A DNA stretch of 64,000 bases from Mycobacterium sp. D16R12 (GCF_002013465.1 NZ_MAFC01000025.1:1-64000); one strand, 5' to 3'. Numbered from the stretch's first letter, positions 33,932 through 41,680 are shown. A program made the numbers and translations. Notes: generated from the letters alone by a model not told the origin.

Positions 33932-34872
33932 GCGAGCCGGATAAGGCTTCCGAGGACGCGGCGGAGTCGACCCCGGAACCCGAGGAGTTCGAGGACTCCA
34001 CGGTCGAGGCGGTCGACGGGAACGACGTCGCCGAGGGGGCCGCCGAGGACGACACCGACGAGGGACCGCGGATGCGGGCCAGGCGCGAGCGAATGGAGCG
34101 CCGGGATGCGCAGCGGCGCGCGATCGCCCTGGAACAGGGGCGGCGCGAAGCGAAGGCCGCTGCCAAGGGTAAGCAGGTCGACCAGGGCAAGGCCGCGGGC
34201 CGAGGGAGGGTCCAGGGTCTGCACACCCTGCTGCTCGCGGTGCTGCTCACGTTGATCGCGGTGGGCCTCGGGGCGATTCTGTACTTCACGCCGCTGATGT
34301 CGGTGCGCCAGACGGTGGTAACCGGTACCGGAGTGGTAACCCAAGGGGACATCCTTGGTGCACTGAACATCGCGCAGGGAACACGGCTGCTGCAGATCGA
34401 CACGGCCGCCGCCGCAGACCGGGTGGCGAGTATCCGCCGGGTGGCCAGCGCGCGAGTGCAATGCGAGTATCCGTCCACGCTTCGCGTCACGATCGTCGAG
34501 CGGGTTCCCGTTGCGGCGTGGGTGGGAGGCGACGGCACGCACCTCATCGACCGCGATGGGGTGGACTTCGCGAACGAACCGCCGCCGCCGGGCATACCGG
34601 TGCTCGACGTGGTGGCTCCGGGTCCGCAGGACCCGACGACCAAGGCTGCATTACAGGTACTCACCTCGCTGGCACCCGACCTGGCCCGGCAGGTCGCCAA
34701 GGTCGCGGCGCCGTCGGTGTCGTCGATCACCCTGACCCTCGACGACGGTCGCACCATCGTGTGGGGGACCACCGAGCGCACCGCGGAGAAGGCGGAGAAG
34801 CTGGGGGCGCTGCTCACGCAGCCCGGCCGCATGTATGACGTGTCCAGCCCGGATCTGCCGACGGTCAAGTAG
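33928..34872 (+). CDS. ftsQ: Cell division protein FtsQ
   Basis: Bitopic divisome protein of 314 residues. A long acidic then basic cytoplasmic N terminus (about 95 residues) is followed by one membrane helix (LHTLLLAVLLTLIAVGLGAILYF). The POTRA domain begins at SVRQTVVTGTGVVTQGDIL, and the FtsQ domain contains RVTIVERVPVAAWVGGDGTHLIDRDG. Starts at an ATGA overlap with murC. Last gene before the ftsZ leader region. Confidence 0.94.
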   Translation: MSEPDKASEDAAESTPEPEEFEDSTVEAVDGNDVAEGAAEDDTDEGPRMRARRERMERRDAQRRAIALEQGRREAKAAAKGKQVDQGKAAGRGRVQGLHTLLLAVLLTLIAVGLGAILYFTPLMSVRQTVVTGTGVVTQGDILGALNIAQGTRLLQIDTAAAADRVASIRRVASARVQCEYPSTLRVTIVERVPVAAWVGGDGTHLIDRDGVDFANEPPPPGIPVLDVVAPGPQDPTTKAALQVLTSLAPDLARQVAKVAAPSVSSITLTLDDGRTIVWGTTERTAEKAEKLGALLTQPGRMYDVSSPDLPTVK

Positions 34873-35082
34873 CCGACCGGTCTAGCTCAGGCTTTCTAGA
34901 AATAGCCACGGGAAAATCCCGGCATCCTTCGGCGCGCCTCCCGGGCGCCGTATCGCGCGCCCCCTACCGTTCTGTTTCAGCGGGACAACCTGACATAACA
35001 CTAAGCCTGAGGTAGAGGTTGAGAGTTTGCAGGGAGGGTCCAGCTACCCAGACCTCGGCAGCAACTAGGGAGGAAGGCGACC
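34873..35082 (+). promoter_or_regulatory. ftsQ-ftsZ intergenic region with probable ftsZ promoter
   Basis: 210 bases without a gene. A possible -35 CTGACA at about 34990 is followed 17 bases later by TAGAGG, only a partial -10 match. Two short GC-rich dyads (CGGGA-AAA-TCCCG near 34909 and GGCGCGCC-type runs near 34932) precede it, neither a clear terminator. A strong GGGAGGAAGG ribosome site lies at 35068-35077. The region probably lets ftsZ be expressed apart from the upstream genes; the exact start site is not resolved. Confidence 0.4.
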
Positions 35083-36237
35083 ATGACGCCTCCACACAAC
35101 TACCTCGCGGTGATCAAGGTCGTCGGCATCGGTGGCGGCGGCGTCAACGCCGTCAACCGGATGATCGAACACGGCCTCAAGGGGGTCGAGTTCATCGCGA
35201 TCAACACCGACGCGCAAGCGCTGTTGATGAGCGACGCCGATGTCAAGCTTGACGTCGGCCGCGACTCCACGCGGGGCCTGGGCGCGGGTGCGGACCCCGA
35301 TGTCGGGCGCAAGGCTGCCGAGGACGCCAAGGACGAGATCGAAGAGCTCCTCAAGGGCGCCGACATGGTCTTCGTCACGGCCGGTGAGGGTGGCGGTACC
35401 GGTACCGGTGGTGCGCCCGTGGTGGCCAGCATCGCGCGCAAGCTCGGTGCGCTGACCATCGGTGTGGTCACCCGGCCGTTCTCCTTCGAGGGCAAGCGCC
35501 GCAGTGGCCAGGCCGAAAACGGAATCGGCTCGCTGCGCGAGAGCTGCGACACCCTCATCGTCATCCCCAACGATCGACTGCTGCAGATGGGCGACGCCGC
35601 GGTATCGCTCATGGACGCATTCCGCAGCGCCGACGAGGTGCTGCTCAACGGTGTCCAGGGCATCACCGACCTCATCACCACGCCGGGTCTGATCAACGTC
35701 GACTTCGCCGACGTGAAGAGCGTCATGTCCGGCGCCGGTAGTGCGCTGATGGGCATCGGCTCGGCGCGTGGCGACGGCCGGGCGCTCAAAGCCGCAGAGA
35801 CCGCGATCAATTCGCCGCTACTGGAGGCCTCGATGGAGGGCGCTCAGGGTGTGCTGATGTCCATCGCCGGCGGCAGCGACCTGGGTCTGTTCGAAATCAA
35901 CGAGGCCGCGACACTGGTGCAGGAATCCGCGCACCCCGAGGCCAACATCATCTTCGGCACCGTGATCGACGACTCCCTCGGCGACGAGGTGCGGGTCACC
36001 GTCATCGCCGCCGGGTTCGACGCCGGTGGTCCCAGCCGCACTCCGATCAGCGGCACGGCGGCCCCGGGTGCAGTGGCCCCCGGCAAGGCCGGTGCGGTTA
36101 ACGGGTCTCGCTCGAACGGCAACAGCATCTTCGACACCATCGACGCGCAGAGCCTGCCCAGGGACACCAACGGTGCCACGGTGACGCTCGGCGGCGATGA
36201 GGACGACGTAGACGTACCGCCCTTCATGCGGCGATAA
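35083..36237 (+). CDS. ftsZ: Cell division protein FtsZ
   Basis: Tubulin-like GTPase forming the Z ring. It has 384 residues: KVVGIGGGGVNAVNRMIEHGL at the N terminus, the tubulin signature GEGGGTGTGGAPV, NGVQGITDLITTPGLINVDF in the T7 loop region, a variable Gly/Ala-rich linker, and the conserved C-terminal tail DVDVPPFMRR that binds SepF and FtsW in mycobacteria. Strong ribosome site before ATG 35083. Confidence 0.98.
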   Translation: MTPPHNYLAVIKVVGIGGGGVNAVNRMIEHGLKGVEFIAINTDAQALLMSDADVKLDVGRDSTRGLGAGADPDVGRKAAEDAKDEIEELLKGADMVFVTAGEGGGTGTGGAPVVASIARKLGALTIGVVTRPFSFEGKRRSGQAENGIGSLRESCDTLIVIPNDRLLQMGDAAVSLMDAFRSADEVLLNGVQGITDLITTPGLINVDFADVKSVMSGAGSALMGIGSARGDGRALKAAETAINSPLLEASMEGAQGVLMSIAGGSDLGLFEINEAATLVQESAHPEANIIFGTVIDDSLGDEVRVTVIAAGFDAGGPSRTPISGTAAPGAVAPGKAGAVNGSRSNGNSIFDTIDAQSLPRDTNGATVTLGGDEDDVDVPPFMRR

Positions 36238-36246
36238 CGGACGAAC

Positions 36247-36252
36247 TACCCT
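36247..36252 (+). promoter_or_regulatory. -10 candidate of yfiH (leaderless)
   Basis: TACCCT ends seven bases before ATG 36260, in the 22-base gap after ftsZ. No ribosome site is visible there. Confidence 0.45.
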
Positions 36253-36259
36253 CTTACGT

Positions 36260-36973
36260 ATGGGTTTTCGAGTTCGGCGCGTCACCACCACCCGCCGCGG
36301 CGGGGTATCGCGTGCGCCGTTTGACAGCTTCAACCTCGGTGATCACGTCGGTGATGATCCTGACGCGGTGGCAGCCAACCGATCACGGCTCGCCGGTGCC
36401 CTCGGGCTACCGGACGATCACCTGATCTGGATGCAGCAGGTCCACGGCGACCACGTGCACAGGATCGAAGGTCCCGAAGGATCGGTGATTCCCGAGACCG
36501 ACGCTCTGGTGACCAGCCAGCCCGGGATCGCGCTTGCGGTGCTGACCGCCGACTGTGTCCCGGTGCTGTTCGCCGATGCGGCGTCGGGAGTTGTCGCAGG
36601 CGCCCACGCAGGACGGGTAGGGGCGAAACTCGGCATCGTGTCGCGCACGATCGAAGCCATGGTGGCCGCCGGAGCGCAGGTGGAACGCATCTCCGCGTTC
36701 CTCGGGCCGGCGGTCAGTGGCCGGCACTACGAGGTCCCCGCGGATATGGCAGCCGATGTGGAAAAGGCACTGCCCGGTAGTCGCACCACGACCTCGGCCG
36801 GAACTCCGGGCCTGGATCTGCGCGCCGGAATCGCCCGCCAGCTCGCAGGATTGGGTGTGACCGCCATTGATATCGACCCGCGGTGCACCGTGGAAGATTC
36901 CGATCTGTTCAGTTATCGCCGGGAGCCGCGTACCGGTCGACTGGCGTCGGTGATCTGGCTCAGCCGTGGATGA
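36260..36973 (+). CDS. yfiH: Laccase-domain protein YfiH (purine nucleoside phosphorylase-like, Rv2149c-like)
   Basis: Multicopper polyphenol oxidoreductase/YfiH family protein of 237 residues. Related enzymes act on adenosine and other purine nucleosides, or edit cell wall precursors. Metal and active-site segments are QVHGDHVHRI, LTADCVPVLFAD, AGAHAGRVGAKLGIV and DPRCTVEDSDLFSYRR. Neighbour conservation with ftsZ and yggS is common in actinobacteria. Its stop lies inside a 44-bp repeat that also carries the start of yggS. Confidence 0.88.
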   Translation: MGFRVRRVTTTRRGGVSRAPFDSFNLGDHVGDDPDAVAANRSRLAGALGLPDDHLIWMQQVHGDHVHRIEGPEGSVIPETDALVTSQPGIALAVLTADCVPVLFADAASGVVAGAHAGRVGAKLGIVSRTIEAMVAAGAQVERISAFLGPAVSGRHYEVPADMAADVEKALPGSRTTTSAGTPGLDLRAGIARQLAGLGVTAIDIDPRCTVEDSDLFSYRREPRTGRLASVIWLSRG

Positions 36974-37733
36974 GGCCCCCGCAAGCGGGAGGGACCCCCA
37001 GCTTGCGCGAAGACCGTCGGGCATGTCGCGTACCGATGAGCTGAGCACCGCGCTGGATGCGGTGCGGGAGCGGGTCCGCGCCGCCGCCGGGGCCGCCGAT
37101 CGCGATCCGGCCGACATCCAACTGCTGCCCGTCACCAAGTTCTTTCCGGCGACCGACGTCGAGGAGTTGTACCGGTTGGGCTGCCGCGCGTTCGGGGAAT
37201 CGAGGGATCAGGAGGCCGCCGCCAAGGTGGAGCAGGTCGGCCACGCCGATATCCACTGGCACATGGTGGGCAATCTGCAGCGCAACAAGGCGAAGTCGGT
37301 TGCTCACTGGGCGTACTCGGTGCATTCGGTGGACAACCCGCGGCTGGTGTCCGCGTTGGATACGGCTCGCGGAGCGGGGGAGACGGGCGAGCCACTGCAT
37401 GTCTATCTCCAGATCAGCCTGGACGGTGACACCACCCGGGGAGGGGTGGATATCGCGGACCGCGCGGGGATCGACGAGCTGTGCGCGCAGGTGGTCGCCA
37501 GCGAGCATCTGGAGCTCGACGGTTTGATGGCTCTGCCTCCTCGCGAGGCCGATCCCGACCAGGCCTTTCGTCGGCTCCAGCAAGAACATGAACGCGTCCG
37601 GCAGCGCTATCCACAAGCGAATCGCTTGTCGGCAGGAATGTCCAACGACCTGGAGACCGCCATTAAATATGGGTCTACTTGTGTGCGTGTCGGAACGGCG
37701 CTGATGGGGCAGCGACCGCTAACGTCACGGTAG
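36966..37733 (+). CDS. YggS-family pyridoxal-phosphate homeostasis protein
   Basis: PLP-binding alanine racemase-fold protein of 255 residues. The lysine segment LLPVTKFFPATDVEELY, RAFGESRDQEAAAKVE, HWHMVGNLQRNKAK, SVHSVDNPRL and SAGMSNDLETAIKYGSTCVRVGTALMG are all typical. It buffers free PLP; no catalysis is known. GTG 36966 overlaps the yfiH stop by eight bases, and the first 19 codons lie largely in a repeated element and look like an added extension. ATG 37023 (MSRTDEL) is the alternative start and has no ribosome site at good distance. Confidence 0.88.
   Translation: MDEAPASGRDPQLARRPSGMSRTDELSTALDAVRERVRAAAGAADRDPADIQLLPVTKFFPATDVEELYRLGCRAFGESRDQEAAAKVEQVGHADIHWHMVGNLQRNKAKSVAHWAYSVHSVDNPRLVSALDTARGAGETGEPLHVYLQISLDGDTTRGGVDIADRAGIDELCAQVVASEHLELDGLMALPPREADPDQAFRRLQQEHERVRQRYPQANRLSAGMSNDLETAIKYGSTCVRVGTALMGQRPLTSR
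36969..37012 (+). repeat. 44-bp gene-junction repeat, copy A
   Basis: Spans the yfiH stop and the first codons of yggS. It matches the reverse complement of 39606-39649 at 39 of 44 positions. Internal arms CGCAAG and CTTGCG can pair, with GGGAGGG in the loop. Read in the yggS frame it encodes DEAPASGRDPQLARR-like residues. Confidence 0.8.
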
Positions 37734-37821
37734 ATCGTCACTCCAGTCACATTTGCAACACAGCTGTAGAGACCGAGCGAACAACTGAACTCCATATAGC
37801 CCACGCACGGAAGGTCACGCG

Positions 37822-38463
37822 ATGAGCACGCTGCACAAGGTCAAGGCCTACTTCGGCATGGCTCCCATGGACGACTACGACGACGAGTATTACGAGGACG
37901 CCGACGCTCCCGCGCCCCGCCGCGCGTCCGCCGAGGACCGCCGGTACCCGCGTCGTGGCGAGCGGTTCGCCGACGATGCCGAGTACGGCTACGACGAGCC
38001 CGGCTACCGGCCAGCTGGTCCGGCCGGCTACGCCGAGGAAGACCGCTTTGCCACGCGCCATCCGGCATCGCGCGAATTCGACCGTCCGGCACCGCGTTTG
38101 GGCTCGCTAAGGGGTAGTGCCCCCACCCGCGGCGCGCTGGCCATGGATCCGCGCCGCGCCGCCATCTTCGAAGAGGGAAGCCCGTTGTCGAAGATCACCA
38201 CGCTGCGTCCCAAGGATTACAGCGAGGCCCGCACCATTGGTGAGCGTTTCCGCGACGGCACCCCGGTGATCATGGATCTGGTGTCGATGGACAACGCCGA
38301 CGCCAAGCGGGTCGTGGACTTCGCGGCCGGGCTCGCGTTCGCGCTGCGCGGCTCGTTCGACAAGGTGGCGACGAAGGTCTTCCTGCTGTCTCCGGCCGAT
38401 ATCGACGTCAGCGCCGAGGAGCGCCGTCGAATCGCCGAGAGCGGTTTCTACTCCTACCAGTAA
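37822..38463 (+). CDS. sepF: Cell division protein SepF
   Basis: Cytoplasmic FtsZ-anchoring protein of 213 residues. The N-terminal amphipathic segment MSTLHKVKAYFGMAP probably binds membrane. An acidic, Tyr-rich linker (DDYDDEYYEDAD) and an Arg/Pro-rich region follow, then the SepF core from about residue 125 (ITTLRPKDYSEARTIGERF, VVDFAAGLAFALRG, FLLSPADIDVS). GGAAGG precedes the ATG. Its transcript ends at the long hairpin directly downstream. Confidence 0.95.
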   Translation: MSTLHKVKAYFGMAPMDDYDDEYYEDADAPAPRRASAEDRRYPRRGERFADDAEYGYDEPGYRPAGPAGYAEEDRFATRHPASREFDRPAPRLGSLRGSAPTRGALAMDPRRAAIFEEGSPLSKITTLRPKDYSEARTIGERFRDGTPVIMDLVSMDNADAKRVVDFAAGLAFALRGSFDKVATKVFLLSPADIDVSAEERRRIAESGFYSYQ

Positions 38464-38471
38464 ACCTCTGA

Positions 38472-38520
38472 CGAATTCGGGCGAGAAGATGCGATGAGTG
38501 CATCTTCTCGCCCGAATTCG
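38472..38520. terminator. Bidirectional terminator hairpin after sepF
   Basis: Perfect 21-bp inverted repeat (38472-38492 with 38500-38520), loop GATGAGT. It lies between the convergent stops of sepF and the DUF899 gene, with CTTTAG to the right. The stem contains EcoRI-type GAATTC in both arms. Unusually long and exact for a mycobacterial terminator. Confidence 0.8.
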
Positions 38521-38522
38521 CT

Positions 38523-39269
38523 TTAGTGGCAGGCCTTCCTGGGGCGCGGATCGTGTGGATCGTCCGGATCCGGGTCGCCGAACCACCGCGAGGGCTCATG
38601 TGAGCCGTACTCGTCGTGCCAGTCCCACCATTCGTATGCGGGGGACTGCGGGTAGCCCTCCGGTGAGTCCTCCCAGGTTTCCTGGCGGCCCAGCGCCGTC
38701 ATGTCGAGGAAGGTCCAGGTGTTGTTGAACGCCTCGTCGCCCCGGTTGTTGATGAAGTAGGTGCGGTACACCCGATTCCCGTCACGGATGAATGCGTTGG
38801 TGCCGTGCCAGTCGTGCACTCCGAGGTCCCGGTCGAAGGAACTTTCCGCAGCGATGGTGTACCAGGGGTGATGCCAGCCCATCCGTGCCTTGATGCGTTC
38901 CAGGTCCGCCTGCGATCCGCGCGAAACGTAGACGAGCGTGGTGTCGCGCGCGTTGAGATGGGCCAGATTGCCGATGTGATCGGCCATCAACGAGCAGCCG
39001 GTGCAGCCGTGTTCGGGCCAGTCGCCGGTGCCGGGGTCGATGAAGGCGCGGTAGACGATGAGCTGGCGGCGACCCTCGAACAGGTCGAGGAGGGTCACCG
39101 GGCCATCCCGGCCCTCGAACCGATAGGACGCGTCCACCTCGGTCCAGGGCATGCGCCGGCGTGTGGCGGCCAGCGCGTCGCGGGCTCGGGTGAACGCCTT
39201 TTCCTCGATGAGCATCTGCCGGTGAGCGTTTTCCCATTCCTGTGCCGACACGATCGGGGGAGTTCTCAT
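38523..39269 (-). CDS. DUF899 thioredoxin-like protein
   Basis: Protein of 248 residues of the DUF899 family, a thioredoxin-like fold of unknown reaction. Typical parts are the N-terminal IVSAQEWENAHRQMLIEEKAFTRARD-type helix, YRFEGRDGPVTLLDLFEGR, HGCTGCSLMADHIGNLAHL with a CXXC pair, and GTNAFIRDGNRVYRTYF. The usual start MRTPPIVSA is at ATG 39269, overlapping the ArsR stop by four bases; the longer frame runs through the ArsR gene and is not real. Third gene of the SRPBCC-ArsR-DUF899 operon. Confidence 0.87.
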   Translation of the reverse strand: MRTPPIVSAQEWENAHRQMLIEEKAFTRARDALAATRRRMPWTEVDASYRFEGRDGPVTLLDLFEGRRQLIVYRAFIDPGTGDWPEHGCTGCSLMADHIGNLAHLNARDTTLVYVSRGSQADLERIKARMGWHHPWYTIAAESSFDRDLGVHDWHGTNAFIRDGNRVYRTYFINNRGDEAFNNTWTFLDMTALGRQETWEDSPEGYPQSPAYEWWDWHDEYGSHEPSRWFGDPDPDDPHDPRPRKACH

Positions 39270-39658
39270 GATGTTGCCCTCTCGATGGCCTCGGCGATCT
39301 GCTTGATCCGCGTTAACCGTCGATCCCATGCCGCTCCCACCGCAGCGAGCTGCTCGGCGATACGGGCGACTTGTTCGGCGTTGGCGCGGTACTGCTTCTC
39401 CCGCCCGTTGGCGGTGGCGTGGACCAAGCCGGCCTTGCCGAGGACCGCCAGGTGTTTGGTCACGGCCTGCCGGGTGACCGGAAGGCGATCGCTTAACGTC
39501 GTGGCCGTTGCCATGCCGTCGGTGAGGATGAGGTCGAAGACCCTCCGGCGGGTGGGATCGCCGACCGCCGCCCACAGATCGTCGTCGATGACGGCGCTGG
39601 ATCCTCTTCGCGGAAGCTGGGGGTACCTCCTACTTGCGGGGGACTCATCGGCCGTCAT
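39266..39658 (-). CDS. ArsR-family transcriptional regulator
   Basis: Winged helix-turn-helix repressor of 130 residues. WAAVGDPTRRRVFDLIL is the family entry helix, TTLSDRLPVTRQAVTKHLAVL the recognition region, and KQYRANAEQVARIAEQLAAV the dimer helix. It has no cysteine, so it is not a metal sensor of the ArsR/SmtB thiol type. Regulators of this kind often accompany SRPBCC and DUF899 genes. The ATG overlaps the SRPBCC stop (ATGA). Residues 4-18 come from the 44-bp repeat and are probably dispensable. Two palindromes upstream of the operon are its likely sites. Confidence 0.88.
   Translation of the reverse strand: MTADESPASRRYPQLPRRGSSAVIDDDLWAAVGDPTRRRVFDLILTDGMATATTLSDRLPVTRQAVTKHLAVLGKAGLVHATANGREKQYRANAEQVARIAEQLAAVGAAWDRRLTRIKQIAEAIERATS
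39606..39649 (-). repeat. 44-bp gene-junction repeat, copy B
   Basis: Second copy, on the minus strand, at 39 of 44 identities to copy A. It encodes most of residues 4-18 of the ArsR protein (DESPASRRYPQLPRR). In copy A the pairing arm reads CTTGCG; here it reads CTTCCG. Confidence 0.8.
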
Positions 39659-40119
39659 GACCGGCCCGCCAGCTCGCCCACGCAGGGAGCGAGACGGGGC
39701 AGGTGCCGCGCCCAGCCTTCCTCGTGCGCCTCGTATTGCTCGATGACATCGGTTTCGGTTCGGCCCTGGTCCCGGAAGCCGACCTCGGTCATGCGCACCC
39801 GGGTACCCGTTCCCGCAGGCGTGAGGTCAAATGTCACCAGTAGCGAATTTCCAGCGTTCGCCACGTGTCCCTCGGGATAACACCAACGGAACGAGAACCG
39901 CCGTGGCGGATCGACGTCGACGAGCGTGAGCCCGAAGATGTGGACCAGGCCGGGTTCCTCGCCGCTGAAGGTGATCTCGCCCCGTGCTCCCGGGGCCGGG
40001 GCGAACTCGGCGTCGTCCGGCCACCACTGCCTCATATGTTCGGGGCGGCTGATGACGGAGAAGACGACCTCCGGCGCCGCGTCGATGTGAAGCTCTCGGT
40101 CGATGCGTTCGTATGACAT
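39655..40119 (-). CDS. SRPBCC (AHSA1-like) protein
   Basis: START-like protein of 154 residues of the AHSA1/activator of Hsp90 group, whose bacterial members have no firm role. Signatures are IDRELHIDAAPEVVFSVISR, WWPDDAEFAPAPGARGEI, DPPRRFSFRWCYPEG and a terminal WARHLPRLAPCVGEL helix. ATG 40119 has GGGAGAG just upstream; the frame continues further but lacks family similarity. First gene of the ArsR-controlled operon. Confidence 0.87.
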   Translation of the reverse strand: MSYERIDRELHIDAAPEVVFSVISRPEHMRQWWPDDAEFAPAPGARGEITFSGEEPGLVHIFGLTLVDVDPPRRFSFRWCYPEGHVANAGNSLLVTFDLTPAGTGTRVRMTEVGFRDQGRTETDVIEQYEAHEEGWARHLPRLAPCVGELAGRS

Positions 40120-40132
40120 GTCTCTCCCAACT

Positions 40133-40149
40133 CGCAACAATCGGTTGCG
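40133..40149. promoter_or_regulatory. ArsR operator 1
   Basis: Perfect dyad CGCAAC-N5-GTTGCG, placed just downstream of the -10 and around the expected start of transcription of the minus-strand operon. Confidence 0.72.
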
Positions 40150-40153
40150 TTTT

Positions 40154-40182
40154 ATCGTAATGCCGGAAGAGGTGATACGCAA
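40154..40182 (-). promoter_or_regulatory. Promoter of the SRPBCC-ArsR-DUF899 operon
   Basis: On the minus strand TTGCGT (40177-40182) and TACGAT (40154-40159) are 17 bases apart. The -35 lies within operator 2 and operator 1 covers the start site, so a bound repressor would block both ends. Confidence 0.6.
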
Positions 40183-40194
40183 CCATAAGTTGCG
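40178..40194. promoter_or_regulatory. ArsR operator 2
   Basis: Second perfect dyad CGCAAC-N5-GTTGCG with the same half-sites and spacer length as operator 1. Centres are 45 bases apart, about four helical turns. Confidence 0.72.
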
Positions 40195-40317
40195 AATGGT
40201 GGTGCCTTGCGGCGCGGTCCAGGGGTTTCGTTGTGTGGCGGGCGGCCCGACGGGGCCTGCCGGTAGGCTGGGGCTGCTGTTACACGAAGCCCGCGCGTGC
40301 TTGTTCACGCTTGGCCG

Positions 40318-40623
40318 ATGAGGGGTCCCTTGGCACTGTTCTTTGAGATCATTGGCTACGCGCTTCTGCTCTTCTGTTTGCTGCTGTTCGCGCGCATAGT
40401 GATCGAGACTATTCAGTCCATTAGCCGCGATTGGCACCCGCGGGGCGCCACTGTGGTGATTCTGGAGCTCATCTTCACCATCACCGACCCGCCTGTGCAC
40501 TTATTGCGCCGTCTCATTCCGCCACTCTCGCTTGGCGCGGTGCGATTCGATCTGTCCATTACCTTGCTGCTTTTGGTCGGATTCTTTGGCATGCGGGTGG
40601 CGTTCCTGATGGCTGCTGGCTAA
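40318..40623 (+). CDS. YggT-family membrane protein (Rv2146c-like)
   Basis: Small membrane protein of about 101 residues with two hydrophobic helices (FFEIIGYALLLFCLLLFARIV and DLSITLLLLVGFFGMRVAFL) joined by the conserved ILELIFTITDPPVHLLRRLIPP loop. YggT proteins sit between sepF and divIVA in many Gram-positives and are thought to help cell-pole or osmotic functions; the mechanism is unknown. ATG 40318 and TTG 40330 are both possible starts. AGGGG at 40321-40325 is placed for neither ideally. Confidence 0.88.
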   Translation: MRGPLALFFEIIGYALLLFCLLLFARIVIETIQSISRDWHPRGATVVILELIFTITDPPVHLLRRLIPPLSLGAVRFDLSITLLLLVGFFGMRVAFLMAAG

Positions 40624-40852
40624 GCCTCCAGCGACGCTGAATTTCGGTATTCAACTCACATCGATCTGGATACGAATGCGCGTCATATCCACAGCCTCAG
40701 AGTATTTTTATGCACGTCAGAGGGATACTTAACGCGCTCTGCTGCGACCGGCGGGTCTGATGTGACAGGATGGACGCCAGTTACAGTGACACTGCATGTT
40801 CGCTTTACACTGCAATACGATTCCAGACGTCGAGACTTGATAGGGGCAGGCA
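40624..40852 (+). promoter_or_regulatory. Region upstream of wag31
   Basis: 229 bases without a gene. Several TANNNT hexamers occur (TACAGT, TACACT, TACGAT near 40782-40821) and AGGGGCAGG before the ATG is the ribosome site. wag31 probably has its own promoter here, but I cannot choose among the -10 candidates. Confidence 0.4.
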
Positions 40853-41680
40853 ATGCCGCTTACACCAGCTGATGTACATAACGTCGCGTTCAGTAAGCCA
40901 CCCATCGGTAAGCGCGGATACAACGAGGACGAGGTTGACGCCTTCCTCGACCTGGTGGAGAACGAGCTGGCCCGCCTGATCGAGGAGAACTCTGATCTGC
41001 GTCAGCGCGTTCAGGAGCTGGATCAGGAGTTGGTTGAGGCCCGCAAGGGTGGCGGCGCGGCACCCATCTACGAGGCACCCAAGCCCGAGAAGAAGCCCGA
41101 GCCCGCTAAGCCCGAGCCCACACCGGCACCCGTCGTGGCAGCCGCTCCCGTCGCGGCGTCGACCGAGGAACATCACGTCCGAGCGGCCAAGATTCTGGGC
41201 CTGGCACAGGACACCGCGGACCGTCTGACCGGGAACGCCAAGTCCGAGTCGGAAAAGTTGTTGTCCGATGCTCGCGCAAATGCGGACCAGATTGTCAGCG
41301 AGGCTCGCGCCAACGCCGACAAGACGGTCACCGACGCACGGGCCAAGGCCGAGGCGCTACTCTCGGATGCCCAGACCCGTTCCGAGACCCAGCTGCGCCA
41401 GGCGCAGGAGAAGGCCGATGCCCTGCAATCCGATGCCGAGCGCAAGCACTCGGAGATCATGGGCACCATCAACCAGCAGCGCACGGTGCTGGAAGGGCGT
41501 CTGGAGCAGTTGCGTACATTCGAACGCGAGTACCGCACCCGGCTCAAGACCTACCTGGAGTCTCAGCTCGAGGAGCTTGGCCAGCGCGGTTCCGCAGCGC
41601 CCGTCGATGCGGGTGCTTCGAATGAAAACGCATCCAAGGAAGCCGGTTTCGGCCAGTTCAACCGTGGGAACAACTACTGA
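40853..41680 (+). CDS. wag31: DivIVA-family polar growth protein Wag31
   Basis: Coiled-coil scaffold that recruits elongation enzymes to the growing poles. It has 275 residues: the highly conserved N-terminal membrane-binding domain MPLTPADVHNVAFSKPPIGK and the first coiled coil to about residue 63. A Pro/Glu/Lys-rich linker of about 45 residues follows, then the long C-terminal coiled coil starting at AAKILGLAQDTADRL. In M. tuberculosis Thr73 in the linker is phosphorylated by PknA. Here residues 66-89 contain no Thr, and Thr90-Pro is the first candidate. Confidence 0.97.
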   Translation: MPLTPADVHNVAFSKPPIGKRGYNEDEVDAFLDLVENELARLIEENSDLRQRVQELDQELVEARKGGGAAPIYEAPKPEKKPEPAKPEPTPAPVVAAAPVAASTEEHHVRAAKILGLAQDTADRLTGNAKSESEKLLSDARANADQIVSEARANADKTVTDARAKAEALLSDAQTRSETQLRQAQEKADALQSDAERKHSEIMGTINQQRTVLEGRLEQLRTFEREYRTRLKTYLESQLEELGQRGSAAPVDAGASNENASKEAGFGQFNRGNNY

